From Lumbricus rubellus (taxonomy: Eukaryota > Annelida > Clitellata > Crassiclitellata > Lumbricidae), in contig OX243816.1 in NCBI GenBank assembly GCA_945859605.1, positions 41,254,638-41,318,637 of the forward strand: DNA of 64,000 nt, written 5' to 3'. Made by a program: the position numbers and the translations under genes. Of this stretch, positions 54,967 through 64,000 are shown piece after piece; positions within the stretch are counted from its first letter, which is position 1; the number at the start of each line of letters is the position of its first letter. A model generated the notes under the pieces. It was not told the origin of the DNA, searched no databases, and saw only the letters and a list, made by a program, of their open reading frames with translations.

Positions 54967-55968
54967 ACGGCGCCCGGGTCCGCGAGCGATGGCGGTAAAG
55001 TTCCGCACGCTGATCTGCGGAAAGGAGTTCTGGGTGTGTAGTTTTTCCTTAGTGCACGACGACAGCGACCTCGTTCGCTGCGGACATTCCGTGCCTAAGT
55101 AGAAAGGGATCAATTTTTGGTTAAAAGCAGTTCCTTTTTATTGCAAAAAGAGGGATTTTTCATTTCAAGTGACGAAGAAAATTGCGATGCATTTTCTTTG
55201 TGAGAAGCAAACATTTTTTTTCATAAAGACGCATTTTCTTTTCATTGAGAAAACGATATTCGTTTTTTTAAGGAGAATTTTTGTGGTGAGAGTCATTTTT
55301 ATTGTGAAAAACATTATTTTTGTGAAGAAGAAGCATTTTCTTGTAAAAACGAAGCATTCTGTTTTTGGACTGAGATTGTGCTGTCTTACTGGGCGTAGGT
55401 CTATTCGTTTTTAATCTTTATATTTTAATCGTGGCTAGTTTTGCTAGCATTCTGTGTAAACGTAGGTCTAGTGTTGTGATTTGATGTAATGGACACTTTT
55501 GTATAAGGCTACGCCATATTGATATGTTTTGTCCAATGACTTGTGAACGGGTCTAAAACCCCGTGGCCCTTAGTTAAGACTTTTAGTGTTATTTTTATTA
55601 ATGTCATTGTTTAAAGTTGTTGAGAGAAAAAAAACAGAGGGGGTTGTGCCCAGACAGGCACTCCGCACCCAATCAAAAAAAAAAAAAAAAAAAAAAAAAA
55701 AGGCCGGGGGTTGTGCACGAAAGGCACTTCGTACCCGAAGAAGAAAAAAACCGGGGGTTGTGCCCAGACAGGCACTCCGTACCCAAAGTGGCGAACTTTG
55801 AGCCGCTGCGCTTAATTGCGCGAATTCGAATAGCCGAATAATGGCTTTTAATTTCTATTTTGATAAATCAGTTTTATGTCGCTTGTCTGATTTATTAGTG
55901 TGACTGCAATTCTTGTAATCATAGTGGTGTTTACTGTTCAGTTTTAATGCCGCACTGGTTCTGTAACG
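54967..55968. other. Gypsy 3' non-coding region
   Basis: A T/GA-rich segment with repeated GCATTTTCTT and GTGAAGAA words (55160-55350), then three copies of a unit with GGGGGTTGTGCCCAGACAGG and CACTCCGTACCC (55637-55792), separated by an A run at 55675-55701. No envelope-like gene. Confidence 0.7.
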
Positions 55969-56696
55969 CAGTGGTGCACAACGTCCGGCCCGCGGGCCAC
56001 ATCCGGCCCGCGACGGGTTGTCATGTGGCCCGCGATGACCAACAGGAAATGCAGCTATTTTAAGTCTCTTCTTCTTCTTTTCTCTCCTCCGTCCAGTCGC
56101 ACCGACGATGCGTCCTTTACATGACGTTAATCGTCATAATATAAAAGTTTCTTGGTCCTTTTGCCAGGCGGTGACCATTCCTCTCTTGGTAGGGTAAGGA
56201 GGCCGTTGGGTCCTATCCGATCTATCGGACCTCTTCCGCCCTTAGGTGTCCTTCCAGCACCTGCCTCCTGCGTTGGCCAGCTGTTTCAGGGTTCTTGGTG
56301 AGCCTGTCCATCTCGCGTGACGCCCTAAGAGGCCCTTCAGCCGAGGCCTTTTCCCCTGATGGCATAACCTCACCAAGCATTCCCCTACATGGCTATTCAC
56401 CCTCCCACCGCTCTTACATGTAGGTGCAGGTCGGACTGGGGGGGGACATTAAGTCTACAGTGGCGCAAACCTCCAATTTCAGGCAGAAGCACACAACTTT
56501 CGCCGTCATCTCTATTGTCTTTTGCTATATCTTTCCGTTGTATTGGCTGCGTGATTAAAAATATTACCTTTTTCATAACGGTTGCAAATAGCCTACGAAA
56601 TGACCGAAAGTCGGAGGCGAAAGGTTGACGTTTGGCCCGCGAAGGGTTTAAGAAATCGATTAGTGGCCCTTGGCTGAAAAAGGTTGTGCACCACTG
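55969..56696 (+). mobile_element. hAT-type element (CAGTGGTGCACAAC ends) nested in the Gypsy element
   Basis: Ends CAGTGGTGCACAAC and GTTGTGCACCACTG are exact inverted repeats flanked by a perfect 8-bp duplication ctgtaacg (55961-55968 and 56697-56704). GGCCCGCGGGCC-type motifs flank both ends internally. Non-coding. It must be younger than the retrotransposon. Confidence 0.9.
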
Positions 56697-57075
56697 CTGT
56701 AACGTTTTGCGGCGGATGTCTGTTTAATTAAGTAGTTGACTGTTAGCGTTGTTTACATGGCGCTACGGGCGCTATGTAAATGCAGCACTGTATCGCTTGC
56801 CCGATTTGGGCGCTTACTACGCTTAATGTTGTGCGATTTTTACTAGCTAGTATTACCAGGCGCTAGATAAATGTTGTATAGGCTCTTTAGCGCTGTGATT
56901 CTGCCAGACCGTAGCAGCGATAAAATTATAGGTTGCATTGATTAATGCCGTAGGCCTATGTTATCCCTCCAGCCTAAATTTTTTTTCCACGGGCCAACAC
57001 TGTCCGTTTATTTCTTATTTCCTCCCTTAGGGCGGGGCCCCTGCTTACTTCGAGGGGACCTCGAAAATTTGGTCA

Positions 57076-57083
57076 GGGGGGGG
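57076..57083 (+). promoter_or_regulatory. Polypurine tract before the 3' LTR
   Basis: AGGGGGGG directly adjoins the TG of the 3' LTR, the expected place for plus-strand priming. Confidence 0.8.
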
Positions 57084-58585
57084 TGTTGAAGTTTGGGGAG
57101 GCTATTCTTAGCCTAGCGACCCCAGGAGGCGTGGCCTAACGACCCCGACCTCGGAGGCGTGGCTTAACGACCCCGACCCCAGGAGGCGTGGCCTAACGAC
57201 CCCGACCTCGGAGGCGTGGCTTAACGACCCCGACCCCAGGAGGCGTGGCCTAACGACCCCGACCTCGGATGCGTGGCCTAACGACCTTAGCCTACGACCC
57301 CGACCCCAGGAGGCGTGGCCTAACGACCTTAGCCTAGCGACCCCAGGAGGCGTGGCCTAACGACCCCGACCTCGGAGGCGTGGCCTAACGACCCCGACCC
57401 CAGGAGGCGTGGCCTGACGACCTTAGCCTACGACCCCGACCCCGGGAGGCGTGGCCTAACGACCTTAGCCTACGACCCCGACCCCAGGAGGCGTGGCTTA
57501 ACGACCTTAGCCTACGCTGGAGGAGATAAGAAGGGTCGCCGCCCGGTCGTTGTGGTTCTTGTTATTGATTCTTGGTTCTTGGGTTGTCGTACGGTCGTTG
57601 TTGTAAATACGAGACGTTCGATACGAGAGGAAAACGAGGAAGCCGAGATACTTCGAGAGAGAAAGAGAGATAGAGGAAAACGAGGAAGCCGAGATACTTC
57701 GAGAGAGAAAGAGAGATAGAGGAAACGAGGAAGCCGAGGTATTTCGAGACAGAACTGACGGTCTGTCCTGCCTTCGACTTCGACTACGATCCACGGTTGG
57801 TGCTGCAGGGACAGAACTGACGGTCTGTCCTGCCTTCGACTTCGACTACGATCCAGGGTTGGCGCTGCAGGGACGGAACTGACGGTCCGTCCTGCCTTCG
57901 ACTTCGACTACGATCCACGGTTGGTGCTGCAGGGACGGAACTGACGGTCTGTCCTGCCTTCGACTTCGACTACGATCCACGGTTGGTGCTGCAGGGACGG
58001 AACTGACGGTCCGTCCTGCCTTCGACTTCGACTACGATCTGCGGTTGGTGCTGCAGGGACGGAACTGACGGTCCGTCCGGCCTTCGACTTCGACTACGAT
58101 CTGCGGTTGGTGCTGCAGGGACGGAACTGACGGTCCGTCCTGCCTTCGACTTCGACTACGATCTACGGTTGGTGCTGCAGGGACAGAACTGACGGTCTGT
58201 CCTGCCTTCGACTTCGACTACGATCCACGGTTGGTGCTGCAGGGACAGAACTGACGGTCTGTCCTGCCTTCGACTTCGACTACGATCCACGGTTGGCGCT
58301 GCAGGGACGGAACTGACGGTCCGTCCTGCCTTCGACTTCGACTACGATCTGCGGTTGGTGCTGCAGGGACAGAACTGACGGTCTGTCCTGCCTTCGACTT
58401 CGACTACAATCCTCGGCTGGTTCTGCAGGGACCACGGTTGCTTCTGAACTAGTACGCTCAAGCCTAGTCGGCTAGTCCTTGGTCTACCGCCAAGGCCTTA
58501 TCCAGCGGACAATTCTACGATACCCGGACGACTACGGCTGGTTCTCGGATCCTGGTGAACTTTTGCCCAGCCCTAGTCCGTTACA
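57084..58585 (+). repeat. 3' LTR (1502 bp)
   Basis: Same length and repeat architecture as the 5' LTR. Differences seen: one base in the 29-bp array near 57270, and three in or beside the 62-bp array. Confidence 0.95.
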
Positions 58586-58677
58586 CTACCAAGCACGCGA
58601 CTCGACCTCTGCCCTGGTTACTTGTGTGACTGCCTTGGCAATGCCCTGGCTACAAAAAGTGTCTGGCGCCGCCACTG
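58586..58677 (-). mobile_element. Inverted second hAT arm, outer part
   Basis: Continues 48185-48428 across the retrotransposon insertion; the reverse complement aligns to 46714-46805 and ends CGCCGCCACTG. It is followed by cagacata, the reverse complement of the tatgtctg that follows 47847. Confidence 0.85.
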
Positions 58678-58707
58678 CAGACATAGGCCTATAAATTTTT
58701 ATCAATT

Positions 58708-58964
58708 CAGCCGTACAATAATAAAAATCGGTTTTTTTGTTACTTTTGTTGCGCTATATGTTTTTGAAGAAAAAAAGTGGGCTGACTCACTAAAAGTGAT
58801 ATAACTTTTGTTCTGCTTGAAATATTTTGGTGAAAAATGGCCATCATATGTAAATAATATTAGAATTGCCCATAAGCCTACAGAATAAATTTTATTTTAA
58901 ACGTTCTAACTTATGACATAGATATTGGCAAAAATCCAAAAGAGGTCTTTTTGGCCCACCATAT
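58708..58964. mobile_element. Right-end relic of the compound-TIR element family
   Basis: Matches 36960-37164 and 43720-43962: CTCACTAAAAGTG, ATAACTTTTGTT, GATATTGGCAAAAAT, then GGTCTTTTTGGCCCACC. One unit only; the rest is missing. Confidence 0.7.
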
Positions 58965-59464
58965 AGCCTATAGCCTATATAGGCTAATTGTATGCGATTT
59001 TTCAAAATTAGACAAATCCGGGTGACTCACAGCACCCGTGCAGTTAGGCCTACAAGTCGAAGGACATTAAATAGAAACAAATAAAACTAATGTGAACAGA
59101 ACTGTCATTGATGACCCGCAAACAGGACACTCGGACTCTAGGGTTTTAACATCCTTTAATGGCAGAACGCATAGATTAATATGCTGTCTAGGACGTAAAC
59201 CGTGTAAGTTATTATTGGATTTTTGCTACAGAGGTTCTTAAAGGCTCCACAGGACATGATTGACATTATTGCATTACAGTATACAACGGATTAATTCAAC
59301 GTCTTGCAAAAGTAAACAGTCTAATGAAAAGTAGCACAAAATCAGTAGAAAGAAACTGACTCGATTATTATAATTATAGGCCCAAACAGCCTTTAACAGT
59401 TTAGAAAGTCTAAAGCCGGAATTATGCGAACCAGATCATATTTCGAAAGCATGTAGTTAATTAA
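58965..59464. other. Intergenic DNA, nothing recognised
   Basis: AT-rich, no gene or repeat could be supported apart from AGGCCTA motifs. Confidence 0.5.
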
Positions 59465-59466
59465 TA

Positions 59467-60611
59467 GGGGGAGACCGGGGCTACAAGTAACATTTTACAC
59501 ATTTAATCGACTTGCGGCAGAACTGCTCCTTCAAGTACGACATATAATATATCAGTGAAAACCTTCATAAGAGCTTTATATTCAGGCCAAATTTCAAATG
59601 TCTAACTATATTACTTTAGGAGATAAATGAGGTCAAAAAAATATTTTTTTGTGTTACAAGTTGCCCCGGCTTGGGGTTGGTTGTAACAAGACCTGGGGTA
59701 AATTGTAACAATACTTTTAACATTGGGATGGATGGATCCGATTTGACCAGGGTCTATGACAACAGAGGCCGTTACCCTGGACAGAAATTTGCTCGGCATA
59801 TTACAGCACTTATGAGCAAGGTACTATAGACCAGTACATTTTTTTAGCATTGGGGTTGGTTGTAACGCAACACATGTAGTCTATAGGCACTACTGTTAAT
59901 CCAAGTCGTCTGAAACACACTTATGGCAGAAATAATTCACAGCGCTATCAGTGCAATCCATTTGAGATCATTTCTTACAAGCCACACATTGGATACTGTT
60001 GTTCTTTTTGTTTCTGACAGCACAAAAAGGCTTTTAAAAACTTTTCTGCCGCTTCTTTCATTCAACCAGTGTGCTTTCTTCATTAAAAAAACTATATTTT
60101 AAAAATTCCTCATAAATTATCTACAGCTAAAAATATTTCGGTAGGATTAAAGTAAAAATAAATCTTTTCTAACATTGAAGGTGGTTTGGTGCAGGTTGTA
60201 ATACCGTTACAACAAGCCCCTTGAAAATTGTTACAACTTGCCCCGATCACGCGTCTAAGATGATCACATAAAATTTTCAAACACCACGTTAGCTGACGAA
60301 ATATTTCATCCTGCCATGTAATCTAGCATAAACAAGCTTCGCATTGACCAACACTAAGTAAGAATATCGTGCGCCAGACGAAAACAATGAGAAAAACCAT
60401 GCGGATTGAAAAACTTACTTTTAGTGGCAAAAATCACACTTTTGGAAAAACGATTCTGTTATGGTGCAACGCAAGAAAAGCCGAAAGGAACACAAAACGG
60501 AAACGATATGACGCATGCTATGACGTGCATACGTTGGTTTCCTGAGTTTCAGTTTTCCTTATTTTTACAAAGTTACAACCTGCCCCTGTTACTTTTAGCC
60601 CCGGTCTCCCC
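59467..60611. mobile_element. TA-flanked element with GGGGAGACCGGGGCTA ends
   Basis: Inverted ends GGGGAGACCGGGGCTA with TA on both sides (59465-59466 and 60612-60613). The subterminal regions carry many GTTACAA/TTGTAAC and GCCCCG words (near 59655, 59690, 59865, 60195, 60225, 60575). No transposase frame is visible. A 102-bp relative lies at 24529-24630. Confidence 0.75.
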
Positions 60612-60836
60612 TACGTTTCTTGGATATTAGGTCATAAATAGGGGTTAGCGTGAAACCACCCACGCACCTTTCCGAACAGACCGCCAGCTCAGTTGCATTG
60701 TGACGGACCTATTCTCAGTAATCAGACCGCGAACTGTTAGTAGGAAGAACCGCTGGCGAAAGAAAGCTAGAACAAGACTTAGTAGGCTAAACAAATCGAT
60801 TTCACCTTTTCAAAGAGGAGGCAACGGTAAATGGTT

Positions 60837-61035
60837 CAGGACTGTTTTAAAGGAATTTTTAGAGCTGTACACTACAACTCCTTTTACTTCCTATCCTCGA
60901 TGGTAAATTACTTCCAATCGCAGGACAATGACCTCTTTGCTAGTTGTAACTGTACAGAAGTGCTTCTACAACTGCACAAATCCATTTGGAACTGCACATT
61001 ACTTTGGTGTACAACTGCACGTTAAAAAAGTTCTG
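60837..61035 (+). mobile_element. AACTGCAC-family hAT MITE
   Basis: Ends CAGGACTGTTTTAA and TTAAAAAAGTTCTG, flanking 8-mers aaatggtt / gaatggtc share six bases. Full length (199 bp) relative of 46373-46566. Confidence 0.8.
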
Positions 61036-61444
61036 GAATGGTCACTCATACCATAGCTTTATAGAAACCCATGCGCATTTATATTCACGTTTCTGACAAA
61101 CACTGGAGTAGGCCTACATGTAGGCTACAATTGCACATGTAGACTATAGCCGACTATAGCCGGTGGAACCGTGGAGCTGCAGCTCATAATTAATTATGGG
61201 ATCACTTCTAAAGATGTCGGTGGCCCGGTAGAGTAGGCCTAATGGATAATACGCTCCATGGCGTAGAGAGCGAGAGGTAACGAATTCGAGCCACCGTTGG
61301 GCGGACATGCTTTGTAGGCTGCTAATAGCGCCGTGTATACCTGGTAATTATTGCAGACTGTCTGTTCAGTTAGTAGTTAAGTTTGAAGTTAATTAAAATT
61401 ACTGCATAACTTGTACGGTACGTGTAAAGCTCAGTGCGCTTGCA
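61036..61444. other. Intergenic DNA with a weak tRNA-like stretch
   Basis: 61230-61310 contains GTGGCCCGGTAGAGTAGG and GAATTCGAGCC, faintly like A and B boxes of a tRNA-derived SINE; stems are not convincing. Nothing else is recognised. Confidence 0.3.
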
Positions 61445-61459
61445 GGCGTTGAATTATAA

Positions 61460-61942
<483 letters not shown>

Positions 61943-62929
61943 GGAAGTCCGGAATTAAATGACATCACAGCTCAGGAAACGGTGGCAATGTTCCGGAGAG
62001 ACAGATGACATTTTCTCGTTGAAGAGCCACAGAGAGCCACCTCAATGCAGGCAATTCATCATAGGAAACTAAACGTAATTTAAGCGGTCTTACTGTAGGT
62101 CTATATTGCGTGAAACAGAATAGATCTAGGCCTACCATAATGATGGGTAGATTATATGCTATGGTCTGAATCGGGACACTTTTAAGTTTTAACCAAGAAA
62201 TGAAAATTTAAGATTTTGTGGTAACTAAGCTTATTCTTGTGCAAATATTGCAGTAAAATAATTTACGGTTCATGAAACGATGCTGTTACGGACAATAGCA
62301 ACAATATAATTATACAATGCTGTACTTGGCTACAACTATAGCACAGATTGTATGCTGTAAAATGTAAAAAATTGACACAATTCTGGACATTCTCCCTCAA
62401 CGTGTAGACTGTAGTAGACCTTGATGTAGATGCATTCTCCGCGTGGTTATCCTATGATCACGTGGTTCATCCAGTCTTCCAAACGCGGATACATGGTTGT
62501 TTGGCAGTTAGGCCTAGGCAGAAATCGACAGAAAGACCCTCCCAACCAGAGACCATGGCCCAGACGACTACACAGGCCGAACCGGATAAAACCCTAAGTC
62601 AGATTCCTTCGATCGGAAACTACGGCAACATCATCTGATAGGACATGAATTTGAACGTGAATGAGGTACCTATGCCGTTCATTACAAGGCAGAAAGCCAT
62701 CCACGTCAATGCCAAACCATTAAATTTTATGAAGCGCCATATGTCAGCATCTACATGTATAGTTGCATCATGTGTTAAGTTTCTTCAAGAGCAGTACATG
62801 TGTGTCTACGGCTCTATGCTTTTGGGCTCTGAACTAACCGCGTGAAACCTTATAATAGCCTACGCCAACTAGCCTATAGCCTACTATTGAAAGCAAGACG
62901 GCGAGCCTAACAGGTTAGATCAATCAATC
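61943..62929. other. Intergenic DNA with one small Kozak-like frame
   Basis: No repeat or transposon recognised. The only item of note is a 27-codon frame at 62555-62638. Confidence 0.5.
62555..62638 (+). other. Small ORF or possible first exon
   Basis: An ATG in a good animal start context (gaccATGg) opens MAQTTTQAEPDKTL and continues for 27 codons with more GC-rich, gene-like codons than its surroundings, to TGA. No homologue is recognised and no splice donor precedes the stop. It may be chance. Confidence 0.2.
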
Positions 62930-63008
62930 AGTCAATCAGTCAATCAATCAGTCAATCAATCAATCAATCAATCAATCAACCAACCAATCAACCAATCAAT
63001 CAATCAAT
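62930..63008. repeat. (CAAT)n / (CAGT)n microsatellite
   Basis: Imperfect tetranucleotide array of CAATCAAT with CAGT and CAAC variants. Confidence 0.95.
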
Positions 63009-63304
63009 ATAGTTTATTAGAAAATACTAATCTGACACACGGGTCTACTCAACTTATTCAGACAATATTGTTCAGTAATGTTTAATGTTGGAATCTTCAA
63101 GGTGGAAGTCCCCCCCCCCCAAGAATCACACCACTTTCACCCCACCCACTAAAAATTTGACAGCATAATTTTTATGTTGTTTATAGTCTTTATATTAGGC
63201 CTATATTTTTATTGTATTATGTTACATGAATGGTTATAATAAACTGTGATATTATCTACTATTAGGCTATAATTTATTATTAAAGTGTTATTTATCCACC
63301 ATGG

Positions 63305-63553
63305 CAGTGGCCTAGTCAAGAGGCTTAGGGGTTAAATCCCCCATTGGCTAGGAGAAAAGTTGTTTAAAGATTATTTATCCACTTGAATAAGAAAAAACAA
63401 AGCAATTGTTTGTAGTAACAATTGTTTTCTTCCCATTGTTACTTTATTCCACTTTTATTATTTAATTTATTTACTGTAACACTGTTGGGCTGGTGTCAGG
63501 AAGAGCATCTAGTCTTAAAACCCGTCACCATCAAATTCCTGGCTACGCCACTG
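63305..63553. mobile_element. hAT-like MITE (CAGTGGCCTAGTCAAG / CTGGCTACGCCACTG)
   Basis: 249 bp with imperfect inverted ends related to the 37725-37871 element (CAGTGGCGTAGCCAGG). GGGGTTAAATCCCCCATTGG near the left end is also typical. No target duplication is clear. Confidence 0.5.
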
Positions 63554-64000
63554 CTGTCCACAGAAATATCAGATATTTAAAACCGGTATAATTCTGTGCA
63601 CAAAGACTGCAAGAAGGACATTAGAGAAAAATACATTAGAGAAGAAACTCAAATAAGAACATAACAGTGAAAAATATGCGAAAAAAGGTTGTGAAAAACA
63701 GAAAGAAACGTTGTTATAAATCAAATTACGAGTAGAAAAGCAGCAGAAGATGGCGATTTTAGAAGAAGAAATCTAGATCGTTTTACTCCGCGGTTAACGT
63801 TTGCGGGCGAAAAAGCTATGAAAACATTGTGCTGATGATTAGAAAAAAGGCGTCAGAAATTTGTATCGAGAAGTCGATTTTTCCAGCCCCAGCATGCGTG
63901 TACTATGTAGGCTATACTCACCTTAAAATACACGAAGTCCTACTTTTCAGCCCTGATTATAGTAGATTTGCTTATGCCGAATATAGGCTACGACATAGGC
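63554..64000. other. Intergenic DNA to the window end
   Basis: No gene or repeat recognised. Confidence 0.5.

Larger units (their letters stand above)
48429..58585 (+). mobile_element. Ty3/Gypsy LTR retrotransposon, nearly intact, recent
   Basis: 10,157 bp bounded by two LTRs of exactly 1502 bp that start TGTTGAAG and end GTTACA, flanked by a 4-bp target duplication ctac (48425-48428 and 58586-58589). Primer-binding site, one gag-pol frame and a polypurine tract are all in place. By eye the LTRs differ at only about four bases, so insertion is recent. The target was an older hAT copy. A hAT MITE later entered the 3' region (55969-56696). No envelope-like frame is present. Confidence 0.95.

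Noticed and set aside
54967..57083. Possible envelope gene of the Gypsy element
   Set aside because: No frame longer than about 90 codons and no signal peptide or membrane segment; the space is repeats plus a nested hAT.
61230..61310. tRNA gene
   Set aside because: Only faint A/B-box resemblance; stems do not pair.

Overview
The window reads as nuclear DNA of an invertebrate animal, most likely a marine deuterostome such as an echinoderm. That placement is an inference from long AT-rich intergenic DNA, very many DNA transposons, a Ty3/Gypsy and CR1/L2-type retroelement load, and class I cytokine receptors; species cannot be read from the sequence. No rRNA gene, convincing tRNA gene or CRISPR array is visible.

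Host genes. Three paralogous gp130/Domeless-type class I cytokine receptors lie in the first 30 kb. Receptor 1 (2-1168, +) is only its membrane segment and cytoplasmic tail, cut by the window edge. Receptor 2 (17144-19312, +) has a signal peptide, an Ig-like domain, a two-domain cytokine-binding module ending in WSEWT, three more FNIII-like domains and a membrane segment, but only six cytoplasmic residues, so it looks like a membrane-anchored decoy. Receptor 3 (25199-29329, -) has the same ectodomain plus a cytoplasmic tail of about 665 residues. All visible coding sequence is free of introns. Together they suggest a locally expanded, intronless family of signalling and non-signalling receptors probably feeding a JAK/STAT pathway.

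Transposon layers. 1.4-13.6 kb is a nest of hAT-type elements, most with perfect 8-bp target duplications, containing a dead mariner, SINE and LINE tails and minisatellites. 20-31 kb has a long-TIR element and microsatellites. 31-33 kb is a 21-bp minisatellite. 36-44 kb has two TA-flanked elements with long compound TIRs, one interrupted by a frameshifted CR1/L2-type LINE, and a 2-kb hAT-like element. 45-48 kb has a foldback element made of 12-19-bp repeats and a rearranged hAT pair. 48429-58585 is a nearly intact, recent Ty3/Gypsy element with 1502-bp LTRs, one gag-pol frame and a nested hAT element. The last 5 kb is microsatellite and MITE DNA.

Most noteworthy: the intronless receptor cluster with a tail-less member; direct copy-versus-copy evidence that the ubiquitous octamers TAGGCCTA and TACATGTA arose as small insertions at TA dinucleotides; covarying hairpins in the LTR and in LINE 3' ends; and target duplications in opposite orientation that mark a local inversion.
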